Origin: Lachnospiraceae bacterium
GTDB taxonomy: Bacteria; Bacillota; Clostridia; Lachnospirales; Lachnospiraceae
Assembly (NCBI GenBank): GCA_017532145.1
Contig: JAFXJR010000110.1
Span: 1 to 41,950, forward strand
Length of the DNA stretch: 41,950 bases
Reading direction: 5' to 3'
The position numbers and the translations under genes were made by a program. Below the pieces are notes generated by a model. It was not told the DNA's origin. It saw only the letters and a program-made list of their open reading frames with translations, and made no database searches. Shown here piece by piece: positions 1-8,417 of this stretch; the stretch's first letter is position 1, and the number at the start of each line of letters is the position of its first letter.

Positions 1-12
1 CTTAATTACAAG

Positions 13-43
13 GGTCGTATTGATTAAAGTAATCAATACGACC
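13..43 (+). terminator. Perfect 14-bp hairpin, probable terminator of an upstream gene
   Basis: GGTCGTATTGATTA pairs with TAATCAATACGACC across a 3-nt AAG loop. The tail (GCATATTTTAGG) has only a short T run, so it is a weak intrinsic terminator for a gene left of the window, or simply an inverted repeat. No gene is visible from 1 to 261. Confidence 0.55.
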
Positions 44-165
44 GCATATTTTAGGCTTTATGTCAAGTGTTATTTTGATTTAAAAAATTAAGTTACACCT
101 TATATGATTTAATATCTATCAGGGTTATCTAAATGACATTGGGTGTGAAAAGTAACAAACAATTA

Positions 166-179
166 CCAAAACGATAACA
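166..179 (+). promoter_or_regulatory. Candidate cre (CcpA) site
   Basis: CCAAAACGATAACA fits the catabolite-responsive consensus TGWNANCGNTNWCA at every fixed position except the first two (CC for TG). It lies about 20-30 bp upstream of a possible -35 box and about 85 bp upstream of the HPr-like start codon. The match is degenerate and low-complexity, so it is only a candidate. Confidence 0.25.
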
Positions 180-195
180 ACGAATAAATTTCTAC

Positions 196-224
196 TGTAC
201 AAATAGTAAGATTTTTAGTACAAT
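196..224 (+). promoter_or_regulatory. Possible sigma-A promoter for the HPr-like gene
   Basis: TGTACA (196-201), a 17-bp spacer and TACAAT (219-224) resemble -35/-10 boxes with optimal spacing. The start codon is 37 bp downstream of the -10 box. The -35 box matches only 4 of 6 positions. Confidence 0.4.
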
Positions 225-261
225 AGAAGCATCAAATAAAGAGGGAGAGGTTATCCAACAG

Positions 262-501
262 ATGAAAAGCATTAAAATCCGATTACAGTCTATTCACGCG
301 GTAAAGAATTTCGTCAATATTATGGAGCAGTTTACCGGCTATTTTGATTTGGCTTCAGGCAGGTATCTGGTAGATGCCAAGTCTGTAATGGGAATATTTA
401 GTATGGACTTAACTCAGGTTCTGGAATTAAGGATTTTAGAAACCAGTGCTACAGAGGAAGAAATTATGGCGGCTCTGGATCAGTTTATCGTTAAGGATTA
501 A
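262..501 (+). CDS. HPr-family phosphocarrier-like protein
   Basis: The 79-residue product has the length and outline of HPr, the phosphohistidine carrier of the sugar phosphotransferase system. The active-site region reads SIHAVKNFV, so the phosphorylated histidine is kept (His12 here, His15 in canonical HPr). The following Arg-Pro of the usual H-x-R-P motif is replaced by Val-Lys. The regulatory-serine region is recognisable as AKSVMGIF. The start is preceded by GAGGGAGAGG about 11 bases upstream. It stands alone, with no ptsI or sugar permease nearby, so it may be a divergent paralogue with a regulatory role. The family call is firm; activity as a true PTS carrier is uncertain because the conserved Arg is missing. 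Confidence 0.75.
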   Translation: MKSIKIRLQSIHAVKNFVNIMEQFTGYFDLASGRYLVDAKSVMGIFSMDLTQVLELRILETSATEEEIMAALDQFIVKD

Positions 502-581
502 TAGTTTGTACACTTGCTGTGCCGACCATAGGAAAACATAGTGGTAGCATCGTAACTGTGAGGGTATTGAACAGTTATAAT
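500..581. repeat. Dispersed repeat R1, shortened copy (R1a)
   Basis: This stretch shares CACTTGCTGTGC..GACCATAGGAAAACATAGT and the right end GTAACTGTGAGGGTATTGAACAGTTAT with copies at 19438-19571 and 30034-30161. It lacks the left end and the central AAAAAT..ATTTTT hairpin of the long copies. It sits between the HPr-like gene and tRNA-Gly. A TATAAT at 576-581 in its right end is correctly placed to be the -10 box for the tRNA, although no good -35 box is visible. Confidence 0.7.
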
Positions 582-606
582 ATTTCGAAGAATAGTTTGA
601 AATTGT

Positions 607-677
607 GCAGATATAGTTCATCGGTAGAACGTCGGCTTCCCAAGCCGAAGAGGCGGGTTCGATTCCCGTTATCTGCT
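607..677 (+). tRNA. tRNA-Gly (anticodon CCC)
   Basis: A full cloverleaf can be drawn. The acceptor stem is GCAGATA/TATCTGC with discriminator T, the anticodon stem TCGGC/GCCGA encloses loop TTCCCAA, and the T arm is GCGGG-TTCGATT-CCCGT. The 71-nt length is typical of tRNA-Gly. CCA is not encoded. A Rho-independent terminator follows at once. Confidence 0.95.
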
Positions 678-682
678 TATTA

Positions 683-707
683 AAAGCCCGGTTTTACCGG
701 GTTTTTA
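683..707 (+). terminator. Rho-independent terminator after tRNA-Gly
   Basis: CCCGG-TTTTA-CCGGG hairpin followed by a run of five Ts, 6 bases after the tRNA. Confidence 0.85.
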
Positions 708-810
708 ATTTATACGGACAGATATAGGAAAAAACTTTTTACGGTTTCTCAATAAGAAGCCGTATTTTACTACAGGCAAAAAATTTGTTTTGATGGAAAG
801 GAAGAACAGG

Positions 811-1557
811 ATGGACAATAGAGAGAGATTAAATAAATATTTAGCAGCTTGTGGAATCTGTTCACGCAGGGAAGCTGACCGATTGATTGAAGAAGGAAGG
901 GTTATGGTGGATGGAATCAAAGCGTCCATGGGGATGCAGGTTGGTGGCTGGGAAGAGATTACTGTCAATGGAAAGGTGGTAGCCGGAAAGGAAAGAAAGG
1001 TAGTATTGGCTTACTATAAGCCCGCAGGAGTCATCTGCACAGAGAGGGACAGACATGCCGAAAGAAAGATTAGTGATGAATTAAAGTATTCAGTGCGTCT
1101 TACTTATGCCGGACGACTGGATAAGGACTCAGAGGGGCTGTTGATGATGACGAATGACGGAAATCTGATTGATGCCATGATGCGTGGGGCAAATATGCAT
1201 GAAAAAGAGTATGTGGTAAAACTCAACAAGGAAGTGACCAGGGAATTGGTAGAAGCATTGGCAAAAGGTGTCTATCTGGAGGAACTGGGAATCACCACCA
1301 GGCCCTGTCAGGTAAGAAAGACAGGAAAATTTACTCTGCGTATTATTTTAACACAGGGAGTAAATCGACAGATACGACGAATGGTGGAAACCTTTGGCTA
1401 TCGAGTGAGAGGATTAAAAAGAGAAAGGATTATGAATATTCACTTGGGAAATTTAAGACCGGGAGAATATCAGGTAGTTCATGGAGAGGCATTGTGTCGG
1501 CTTTACCAGGCATGTGGAATAGAGGCAGAAGCCAGAGGAAGCAGGCCTAAGAAATAA
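811..1557 (+). CDS. rluF: 23S rRNA pseudouridine synthase, RluF type
   Basis: This enzyme isomerises a uridine of 23S rRNA (U2604 in E. coli RluF) to pseudouridine. The N-terminus is an S4 RNA-binding domain (RLNKYLAACGICSRREADRLI, about residues 6-60). The RsuA/RluB/E/F catalytic motif GRLDKDSEGL follows, with the nucleophilic Asp at residue 104. The block EKEYVVKL..GVNRQIRRM..GY then matches RluF more closely than RsuA or RluB by eye. The chosen ATG at 811 is preceded by AAAGGAAG with 6-base spacing. A TTG at 790 and an ATG at 793 lie in frame upstream but lack a site of their own. The product has 248 residues, near family length. ligA follows 21 bp downstream, so the two are probably co-transcribed. 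Confidence 0.88.
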   Translation: MDNRERLNKYLAACGICSRREADRLIEEGRVMVDGIKASMGMQVGGWEEITVNGKVVAGKERKVVLAYYKPAGVICTERDRHAERKISDELKYSVRLTYAGRLDKDSEGLLMMTNDGNLIDAMMRGANMHEKEYVVKLNKEVTRELVEALAKGVYLEELGITTRPCQVRKTGKFTLRIILTQGVNRQIRRMVETFGYRVRGLKRERIMNIHLGNLRPGEYQVVHGEALCRLYQACGIEAEARGSRPKK

Positions 1558-1578
1558 AAACAGGGGAGGATATATGCA

Positions 1579-3582
1579 ATGAGTCATGTGAGGAAAGAGG
1601 AAGAAAAAATAGAGAGACTGAAGGAACTGACACAGCTTTTGGAAAGAGCCTCTAAGGTTTACTATGCAGAGGATAGAGAAATCATCAGTAATCGGGAATA
1701 CGACAGACTTTATGATGAGCTGTTGGCTTTAGAGGAGGAGACCGGGATTGTCCTGACAGGAAGCCCTACCAGACAGGTAGGATACGCAGCTGTGGAGGAG
1801 CTGCCAAAGGAACGCCATGAAAAAGCCATGCTGTCTCTGGATAAGACGAAGGAGAGAGAAGAATTAAAGGATTGGCTGGGAGACAATGAAGGACTTCTTT
1901 CCTGGAAGCTGGATGGGCTGACCGTGGTATTGACCTATCGAAACGGTGTACTGGAAAAGGCTGTCACCAGAGGAAACGGAGAAGTAGGAGAGGTGGTAAC
2001 TAACAATGCAAAAACCTTTCTGAATCTGCCACTGACTATTCCCTATCAGGGAGAGCTGGTACTCAGGGGAGAAGCTGTCATTACCTATTCTGATTTTGAA
2101 AAAATTAATGCACAGATTGAAGAGGTAGAGGCCAAATATAAGAATCCCAGAAATCTTTGCAGTGGATCTGTACGTCAGCTAAACAGTGAAATTACAGCGA
2201 AAAGAAGGGTTAGATTTTTTGCCTTTTCTCTGGTAAGGGCAGAGGGAGAGGTGTTTGAAAACTCAAGGGAAAAACAGCTTATTTTTTTGAAAATGCAGGG
2301 ATTTGAAGTGGTAGATTATCAAAGAGTAGGAGGAGATACGCTAATAGATGCCATAGAAAAATTTGCGCAGGATATCAGGGATTTTGATATTCCCTCCGAT
2401 GGTCTGGTGCTGATTTTTGATGATATAGCCTATGGACAGTTGTTAGGAAGTACTTCCAAATTTCCCAGAGATTCTATTGCTTTTAAATGGCAGGATGAAA
2501 GCAAAGAAACCATATTAAAAGAGATTGAGTGGAGTCCCAGTCGTACAGGTTTAATTAATCCGGTAGCCATTTTTGAGCCGGTGGAGCTGGAGGGAACGAC
2601 TGTCAGTCGGGCTTCTGTTCATAATATCAGTATTTTAAAAGGCTTAAAGCTGGGTATCGGTGACAGGATTACCGTTTACAAGGCTAATATGATTATTCCT
2701 CAAATTGCTGAAAATCTAACAGGCAGTGACAGTGTGGAAATTCCGGAGCATTGTCCGGTATGTGGAGGAAAAACTTGCCTGAGTCAGATAAATGAAGTAC
2801 AGTCTTTGTACTGCACCAATCCGGGCTGTGAGGCAAAAAAAATCAAGGCACTTACACTGTTTGCCAGCAGGGATGCAATGAATATAGAAGGTCTTTCAGA
2901 AGCTACTTTAGAAAAGTTTGTTTCTAAAGGCTATATTCGGGAATATGCGGATATTTTCCATTTGGAGCATTTTAAAGAGGAAATTATAGGAATGGAGGGC
3001 TTTGGTGAAAAATCCTATCAAAAGCTGTCAGACAGTATTGAAGCAGCCAGAAAAACTACCCTTCCCCGATTGATTTACAGCCTGGGTATTGCTAATATTG
3101 GTCTGGCTAATGCAAAGATGATTTGCAGGCAGTATCAGGGAGATTTGGAAAAGATGATGGCAGCGGATATTGAGGAGCTGAGCCAGATTGATGGAGTGGG
3201 AGAAGTGATTGCCACTGCCTTTCAGGAATATTTTCAGGATAAGATGAATAAAGAACGTCTGGAAAGGCTGTTGCAGGAGGTAGAATGGGAGAAGGAGCAG
3301 CAGGAAGGGAGCAGTCAGCTGTCAGGAATGAGCTTTGTGGTAACAGGAAGCTTAACCCATTATGCCAACCGAAACGTCTTAAAGGAAGAAATTGAAAAAA
3401 GAGGGGGTAAGGTAACAGGAAGTGTTACCTCCAAAACCAAGTGCCTGATTAATAATGAAATAGAATCTGCTTCTTCCAAAAATAAGAAGGCTAAGGAATT
3501 GCAGGTGCCGATTTTGACAGAGGAGCAGTTTATAGAGCAGTATTTAGGAGGAGACAGCAATGCCGATAAAGACAAGAAATGA
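1579..3582 (+). CDS. ligA: NAD+-dependent DNA ligase LigA
   Basis: LigA seals nicks in replication and repair using NAD+. All expected parts are present in 667 residues. The adenylated lysine is in WKLDGLT (Lys110). The adenylation domain is followed by an OB fold and a four-Cys zinc finger (CPVCGG...YCTNPGC). Helix-hairpin-helix repeats follow ([18 protein letters not shown]), and a C-terminal BRCT domain starts near [14 protein letters not shown]. The ATG at 1579 follows GGGGAGGA; an ATG at 1574 is out of frame. The last 23 bases overlap the start of metA, whose ribosome binding site lies inside ligA, which indicates translational coupling. Confidence 0.97.
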   Translation: MSHVRKEEEKIERLKELTQLLERASKVYYAEDREIISNREYDRLYDELLALEEETGIVLTGSPTRQVGYAAVEELPKERHEKAMLSLDKTKEREELKDWLGDNEGLLSWKLDGLTVVLTYRNGVLEKAVTRGNGEVGEVVTNNAKTFLNLPLTIPYQGELVLRGEAVITYSDFEKINAQIEEVEAKYKNPRNLCSGSVRQLNSEITAKRRVRFFAFSLVRAEGEVFENSREKQLIFLKMQGFEVVDYQRVGGDTLIDAIEKFAQDIRDFDIPSDGLVLIFDDIAYGQLLGSTSKFPRDSIAFKWQDESKETILKEIEWSPSRTGLINPVAIFEPVELEGTTVSRASVHNISILKGLKLGIGDRITVYKANMIIPQIAENLTGSDSVEIPEHCPVCGGKTCLSQINEVQSLYCTNPGCEAKKIKALTLFASRDAMNIEGLSEATLEKFVSKGYIREYADIFHLEHFKEEIIGMEGFGEKSYQKLSDSIEAARKTTLPRLIYSLGIANIGLANAKMICRQYQGDLEKMMAADIEELSQIDGVGEVIATAFQEYFQDKMNKERLERLLQEVEWEKEQQEGSSQLSGMSFVVTGSLTHYANRNVLKEEIEKRGGKVTGSVTSKTKCLINNEIESASSKNKKAKELQVPILTEEQFIEQYLGGDSNADKDKK

Positions 3583-4464
3583 TTTGCCCGCAAAGGGAAT
3601 TTTAGAAAATGAAAACATCTTCGTTATGGATGAAAGGAGGGCAATCCATCAGGATATCCGTCCTTTACAGATTTGTATTCTGAATCTGATGCCGGTGAAG
3701 CAGGATACGGAGCTGCAGCTTCTGCGAGCTTTGTCTAATACACCACTGCAAGTAGATGTAACCTTTATGAAAATGAACAGCCATCGGTCTTTAAATACAC
3801 CTATCAATCATCTGAATAAGTTCTATCAGACCTTTGATGAATTAAAAGGAAAACGTTTTGACGGGCTGATGATTACGGGGGCTCCGGTAGAGCAGATTCC
3901 TTTTCCCAGGTAGATTATTGGGAGGAATTATGCGAGATTATGGAGTGGTCAAAAAAGAGCGTTACCTCTACCCTGCATATTTGCTGGGGGGCTCAGGCAG
4001 GTCTTTACTACCATTTTGGTTTGGATAAGGAGCTGCTTCCTCAAAAGCTTTTTGGTGTGTTTGAGCATCGGGTGATGAACCGTAAGATTCCTCTGGTGAG
4101 AGGGTTTGACGACTATTTCCTGATTCCCCACAGCCGCCATACTACAGTATCTACGGAAGCTATTCATGCTTGCAGCCAACTGACAGTGCTGGCAGAGTCA
4201 GAGGAAGCTGGTGTATTACTTTGTATGGCGGGAGACGGCAGACAGATTTTTATTATGGGACATCCGGAGTATGATAGGATGACTCTGCATAATGAGTATA
4301 TGCGGGATAGGGAAAAGGGACTGGAGATAGAGGTGCCGAAAAATTATTATCCCCAGGATAATCCTCAGGAGCGACCACGGCTACAGTGGCGTTCCCATAG
4401 TAATAATCTGTATACAAACTGGCTGAATTATTATGTGTATCAGGTGACTACTTATGAATTATAG
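3560..4464 (+). pseudogene. metA: Homoserine O-acetyltransferase MetA, with a frameshift
   Basis: MetA acylates homoserine in the first step of methionine synthesis. The first 115 codons are normal and end ..[11 protein letters not shown]. The frame then reaches TAG at 3911. The next part of the family sequence ([14 protein letters not shown]) continues in another frame from about 3910 to 4464, so one base appears lost within TTTTCCCAGG (about 3902-3910). The second part keeps the nucleophile Cys in HICWGAQAG and the His/Glu pair in GHPEYD. Residue 111 is Glu, which in this family marks acetyl-CoA rather than succinyl-CoA use. AGGAGGAG precedes the ATG. Two readings are possible: a real loss of function, or a sequencing or assembly error, since the rest is well conserved. 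Confidence 0.9.
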
Positions 4465-4544
4465 ATAGATTTGGAATAAGATGTGTTTTATGTTGGTAAC
4501 CACTTTGTGGTGATAAAACGGTTGGGTACGAGACGATAAATAAA

Positions 4545-4796
4545 ATGGAAGAAATAATTGCTCAAATGAAGAGGTTATCTTTGTCTATTACAGAAGAAAC
4601 TTATTATGCCGGGGTACAGAATGGATACGAATTATTGATAGAATTACATGATTTAGGTGCAGAAAAGGAAAGTATATATTAGGTGTTGCTTGAATACCAT
4701 ACTTGTTTGGAAGATAGCCTTTCTCGTGATTACATTGCCGATATCTTGGACTATATCGTTGGTTGGTGTTCTCCGCAATATTGGATATGGAATTAG
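4545..4796 (+). pseudogene. Small hypothetical protein interrupted by an in-frame TAG
   Basis: An ATG at 4545 opens a frame that reads MEEIIAQMKRLSLSITEET.. and stops at TAG (4680-4682) after 45 codons. The same frame then continues as protein-like sequence (VLLEYHTCLEDSLSRDYIAD..) to a second TAG at 4794. A single CAG-to-TAG change would explain this, giving an intact 83-residue acidic protein. It lies 19 bp upstream of another small gene, so the two look like a pair. The style (short, acidic, tandem with another orphan) resembles immunity proteins of polymorphic toxin systems, but I do not recognise a named family. Confidence 0.55.
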
Positions 4797-4815
4797 GATT
4801 TTGGGAGGAGAAACC

Positions 4816-5145
4816 ATGTATTGCAAAATATATATTCATAGTGAATCGAAAGAGAGGGTACTTTCCTGTCTTGAGGATGAATTTGGAGTATATATTCAAA
4901 GCTTAAATGACTATTATTTTGAACAGTTTGAAATACATTTGTACAAAAATAAAGAGGAAAATATCAATCGTATTCATCTGTATCCTGATGGATTTCTCTA
5001 TTACGAATTAATTGCGGATGTGGAAATCAGAGAAAGGCATATTGAGATTACCAATCAAATACTACGATGCTTATGGAAAAATAATCTGCCATCAGTGGCT
5101 GCATGTGATTATGAGAAGGAGTTGATGGAATATGGTATGAAATGA
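4816..5145 (+). CDS. Hypothetical protein, immunity-like
   Basis: This 109-residue protein has no signal peptide or membrane segment. It starts MYCKIYIHSESKERVL and contains many aromatic and acidic residues. I chose the ATG at 4816 because TTGGGAGGAG lies 6-8 bases upstream. A longer frame from 4657 would overlap the preceding small gene and has no such site. I do not recognise the family. Its size, composition and tandem position next to another small gene fit an immunity protein of a contact-dependent toxin system, but no toxin gene is present in the window. Confidence 0.65.
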   Translation: MYCKIYIHSESKERVLSCLEDEFGVYIQSLNDYYFEQFEIHLYKNKEENINRIHLYPDGFLYYELIADVEIRERHIEITNQILRCLWKNNLPSVAACDYEKELMEYGMK

Positions 5146-5358
5146 TAAATAGTTCGAGATAAGGCGTTTATGGAAAAATATACTATAAATAGTAGAGCTT
5201 AGATAGAAATTGTAGTAAAATACAGTCATTAAGAAACAGGCAGATGGGAAAATAGCAGGTATAATAAAGCTACAAATGAAAGGGAAATGAGGTTTGAGGG
5301 AAGAAGAAGGTTTCTTAAGAATATAGCTATAATTAAGCAAATTTGAAAATGCATAAAA

Positions 5359-6520
5359 CTACACCGCTAATTTCATGAATGCCTCAAAATCATTGCTTAC
5401 TTTTGTACATTGAAACAGATATCGGTATTTCTCTTCCTGAATCATGTTACAGATTTCATGGTATCCGCTTTCAAAAGAACAGGGTTTTCTAGTTCTCCTG
5501 ACGCAGATATAGTGCGCCAGCGACATGAGCAGCCAGTATCTCTAAATTCCTTTTGCAGAACGTATCTGGTAACTGTCCAGTGCCAGTTTATCCTTGCCTT
5601 ACCTGAAAAATACTTCAACCAGCCATCTGCATACATAGTACGAAAGAATTTCATTTGTTGTCAGGGATACATCCGTCCGGAGAAAAGCCCGTAATGCTTT
5701 CGGATTTCCCCATGCTTTTTCGGGATAGCTTAAGAAAACCACAGCATGTTCAATACCGTTAAGTTTTCCTTCATACCAGTACACATAGTACTTCTGTTTT
5801 TTCACTGTCACCCAGCGAAAACCGGAACGTGATACCGATAAAAGTGCGGCAAACTCACAGAGTTTTTTCTGATTCCGAATGGGAAAAGCAGGCGGTTTGT
5901 TTTTAAGGCACCAATGGGATGAAATCCTTTTGCAGCAAAAGCATGGATGATTTTTTCAGAAACATACCAGCAGTCACAAAGGAAATAGGACATGATCGGG
6001 GGAACCGGCAGTTCCTCCGCAATGTTCTGCACAAAAGTATAATTCAGCACAATGCCGTTACAGGAAAGCAGGGCAGCAACTGCCTGGTGTCCGTCATCCT
6101 GTTTTCCTTTTAAATAGGACTGGTGAAAATACGCATCTTCGATTGAATGCAAATTCTGTGACGAAGGCTTTGTTTGGGAAGTGATGGTATCATCCACCAT
6201 GCCGAAAACAGGTTTTCCGAACGTAGTGCTTCTGAATAAATCATCTCAATGATACAGGATTTTAAGCTATCTTCCAGCAGTGTGTTATCCCATTTTCCGG
6301 AGTGAAGAAAATGAGTAACCGTAGTTCGGTGACAGGCACTGTTTTTGGAAAAGTCCGTAGTTTTTCCATGATATCCTGAGACGAAAATACTAATCAGAAT
6401 GTCTATGAAATGGCTGATCATGCAGTTTGAATAACATTTGCATAAGTTTAATTGTTTTAACTGCTTGTATATGAATGAAGAATGGTGTATAGTATTTGCG
6501 GGAGACACCTTCTTTCGCAA
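5359..6520 (-). pseudogene. Decayed IS701/IS4-like DDE transposase
   Basis: Fragments in three frames together spell a nearly full transposase. In order they are: an N-terminal part (LKQLNLCKCYSN..SHFIDILISIFVSGYHGKTTD), the first Asp in MVDDTITSQTKPSSQ, the second in FLCDCWYVSEK, then SYYVCRWLVEVFFR with the catalytic Glu region, and a C-terminus ending at a TAG at 5359-5361. Damage includes a frameshift near 6200, another near 5811-5860, an apparent internal deletion in front of VQNIAEELPV, a stop directly after VEVFFR (about 5600) and another after RSAKGI. The only N-terminal start is a TTG at 6520. No clear terminal inverted repeats or target duplication were found. The element is certainly inactive. 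Confidence 0.85.
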
Positions 6521-6590
6521 TTCCTAAATCTATTCCTAGTCCATCATTAGATGGGAGAGTAGTAAAATCTTTATATTCGATACCTCCCCC
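6480..6590 (-). pseudogene. Probable fragment of an IS605-type TnpB (RuvC-I region)
   Basis: Reading the minus strand one base out of phase with the ATG at 6592 gives YKDFTTLPSNDGLGIDLGIA followed by KEGVSRKYYTPFF. The part LPSNDGLGIDLGI resembles the RuvC-I motif (GIDLGI with the catalytic Asp) of TnpB nucleases. The sequence then merges into the IS701-like transposase remnant. No other part of tnpB is recognisable, so this is a scrap cut by later insertion. The call rests on one short motif. Confidence 0.4.
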
Positions 6591-6653
6591 ATTTTATCAC
6601 CTCAATTGCTGTATTTTTAGTAAAAGATACAATATCATTGAAATTATTTTAAT
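6588..6653. repeat. Direct repeat flanking the rpn gene, downstream copy
   Basis: This stretch and 7476-7547 share CCTCAATTGCTGT, TTTTAGTAAAAG/TTTTCAGTAAAAG and AATATCATT in the same order, roughly 75-80 percent identical by eye. The copy overlaps the last codons and stop of the rpn gene. On the minus strand it again leads into an ATG preceded by GAGGTGATAAA. Confidence 0.75.
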
Positions 6654-7483
6654 GTAGTAATTTCGGCTTCTAGTTCTTTCAGTTCATCTATAGATAAAGA
6701 GGGTATACACTCCGCGATATCTTCCAAAGACATTTTTCCTTTTTTAATTAATTGTATTGCTGTTTTTCTTACTGTATCATCTTTGATCTCTTTTGCATAA
6801 GCCTTCAAAATCTGCTCATCATCAAATAACGTCATCATTATATCCACAACCTCCTGTTCCTTACGCTCCAGATACTCTTTCAGTACATTTCTGTTTTTAC
6901 AGATACGGATGGTCTCTATAACTGCCTGTTTCGTTGCTCCATACTGTATTCTCTGTTCATTATATACTTTGGAGAAGATAATATACTGTCCCACAATAGT
7001 ACTTTCATTCTCCTGATACAAAACCTTTACTTCTGCATTCACAGAAATTTTTTCTCCCCCGAAAAATTCTTCTGACAAAGATATGGTATCGGGTATTTTC
7101 TTCCTGTCTCCGGTGTAGATCATATATAGCTCTGGTTTTGGCATATTCACTTTTTTGCTTCCATATAAATTTTGATTGGTACGTTTGAAATACTCATGGT
7201 AGGTTTGCACTAAATACAGCAAGGCACGAATGATAATATTCAACGTCCAGGTAGACTGACTTTCTACCAAGACCATTAAACGGTTGCCCACAGAAAAGCC
7301 TAAATCATTATAATCCCCATCAATTAATACACGCTTAATCGTAATATCTGCAATTTCATCTTCCGTCACGGTGTTATCTTCAGGATGTAATGCCTGATAT
7401 AATTGAAGCAGATATTTTTTGTCTTGAAATAAATTAGTGAATACACTGTCTTTTATTTTACGCTTTGGTATGCTTTCCTCCAT
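6644..7483 (-). CDS. Rpn family recombination-promoting nuclease/putative transposase
   Basis: The 279-residue protein starts MEESIPKRKIKDSVFTNLF, the usual opening of Rpn/PD-(D/E)XK proteins. The nuclease core is visible: an Asp in YNDLGFSVGN, then a strand with Glu-x-Gln in LMVLVESQSTW. The C-terminus is a charged helical region (about residues 205-279) that includes SLEDIAECIPSLSIDEL. In E. coli the related RpnA-E proteins raise RecA-independent recombination. The ATG at 7483 follows GAGGTAAT. The gene is flanked by about 65-bp direct repeats, consistent with one unit of a former tandem duplication. It lies among insertion-sequence debris, so horizontal acquisition is likely. Confidence 0.85.
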   Translation of the reverse strand: MEESIPKRKIKDSVFTNLFQDKKYLLQLYQALHPEDNTVTEDEIADITIKRVLIDGDYNDLGFSVGNRLMVLVESQSTWTLNIIIRALLYLVQTYHEYFKRTNQNLYGSKKVNMPKPELYMIYTGDRKKIPDTISLSEEFFGGEKISVNAEVKVLYQENESTIVGQYIIFSKVYNEQRIQYGATKQAVIETIRICKNRNVLKEYLERKEQEVVDIMMTLFDDEQILKAYAKEIKDDTVRKTAIQLIKKGKMSLEDIAECIPSLSIDELKELEAEITTLK

Positions 7484-7547
7484 TTTATTACCTCAATTGC
7501 TGTGTTTTCAGTAAAAGCTATAATATCATTTCTTGCCATATTTTAAT
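7476..7547. repeat. Direct repeat flanking the rpn gene, upstream copy
   Basis: Partner of 6588-6653. It contains the rpn start codon and its 5' untranslated region on the minus strand. The pair suggests a tandem duplication of rpn genes in which the second copy was lost or overwritten by transposon sequence. Confidence 0.75.
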
Positions 7548-8169
7548 TATACAGAAAAATCCTTATGTTTACAATAGCATTAGTACCTTCATCAGTGCAG
7601 ATAAAATTTCCTTGTTGCAAGTGATTGCTTTTTCCAAGGCGACTTTCATGTGGCTTCATTTCGGGGAAGATAGTCTGTAAAATATTCATGTGTTTGTTGT
7701 AGATTAGCTATTTGGTAACATTGATAAAATCGTTAAACAGTGATATGCTAATAATAGCTAAACTAAGCTTGTAACTGCCCAATCGTTGTAACGGATTTCT
7801 CCTCCGACCTTTCAATCCCGATAGGTATGGCTACCTAAAGTGGCGTTACATCATCGGGTGGTTGACGACATCCTTTACAGCAAAGATTTACTCTGCTGTA
7901 ACTGTATTCGGGACTAAACTTCCCATGCAATACAGTATATGTTTTTTATTATGTTTAAGATTTTATATTACATACGATTGGATGTAAAAACCTCATAGCT
8001 TAGCTTTTCAATGTACATAAGAGTGCCTTCATAACGATAGTTCCCAACGGTTTTCTCTTTGCCTCAGTATAGTATAGGAACATCTTTAAAACAACCACGA
8101 ATTGACAAGGCTTCTCCCACCGCCCAAGGGTAGTCGTTTCCGCCTACACTAAACGAAAGGATTTGATTG
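7484..8169. other. Intergenic stretch with IS605-like debris and a structured RNA candidate
   Basis: No intact gene is seen here. Positions 7780-7940 form the pseudoknotted structure listed separately. From about 8175 down to about 7975 the minus strand reads as protein-like fragments (SVGGNDYPWAVGEAL.., stop, GKEKTVGNYRYEGTLMYIEK..). This suggests a short decayed gene with an in-frame TGA that I cannot assign. Together with the TnpB scrap and the hairpin at 8385 this looks like the remains of an IS200/IS605 element. Confidence 0.45.
7780..7940. ncRNA. Candidate structured RNA with pseudoknot (omega-RNA-like?)
   Basis: Nested and crossing pairings fill about 150 nt. TAGGTA/TACCTA (7822-7837) is a tight hairpin. 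CCCGAT (7817-7822) pairs with ATCGGG (7853-7858). TGTAACG (7787-7793) pairs with CGTTACA (7844-7850), crossing the previous helix as an H-type pseudoknot. TTACAGCA/TGCTGTAA (7875-7901) is a perfect 8-bp hairpin. CTGTATT/AATACAG (7902-7935) encloses GGGA/TCCC. Omega RNAs of TnpB or IscB transposons contain such pseudoknots, and IS605-type debris lies on both sides, but I cannot match the sequence to a known family. The strand is undecided; minus would agree with the TnpB scrap. Confidence 0.5.
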
Positions 8170-8376
8170 ATGAAACGAAAATATAGCCAAGAAGAAGTTA
8201 ACGAAAAAATGATAGGCAAAATATATATTAATAAAGACGACACTAATATTTTTGTAAGAGGAAAAGGTATAGGTTCTTGGACAATGAATTATGGTAATAA
8301 ATGGGCATGGGTAATTACATTTGCAGAACTAATAGTTGTTTTTGTATTTTTATACTTAATTGGAATATATAAATAA
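8170..8376 (+). CDS. DUF5808 domain membrane protein
   Basis: This 68-residue protein contains the DUF5808 signature: a short Lys/Gly lead (MIGKIYINKDDTNIFV), then GIGSWTMNYGNKWAW. A single hydrophobic helix follows (VITFAELIVVFVFLYLIGIY). The start is the ATG at 8170 behind AAAGG; a TTG at 8167 is also in frame. DUF5808 proteins are small membrane proteins of unknown function in Firmicutes, often found with membrane or transport genes. Here it sits between the pseudoknotted RNA candidate and an IS605-type end hairpin and may have been carried with them. Confidence 0.75.
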   Translation: MKRKYSQEEVNEKMIGKIYINKDDTNIFVRGKGIGSWTMNYGNKWAWVITFAELIVVFVFLYLIGIYK

Positions 8377-8384
8377 ATTCCAAT

Positions 8385-8417
8385 TTGACACTCCCCATAG
8401 CTAAAGCAAGGGGGTTT
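8385..8417. mobile_element. IS200/IS605-type end hairpin (solo)
   Basis: TTGACACTCCCC-ATAGCTAAAGCAA-GGGGGTTT has the form of the imperfect-palindrome ends of IS200/IS605 elements. A related copy lies at 20743-20778. No transposase is adjacent, so it is a relic or a non-autonomous element end. Confidence 0.45.

Noticed and set aside
3899-3913. Programmed frameshift in metA
   Set aside because: There is no classical slippery heptamer with a downstream stem at the site, and MetA is not known to use one. A deletion is simpler.
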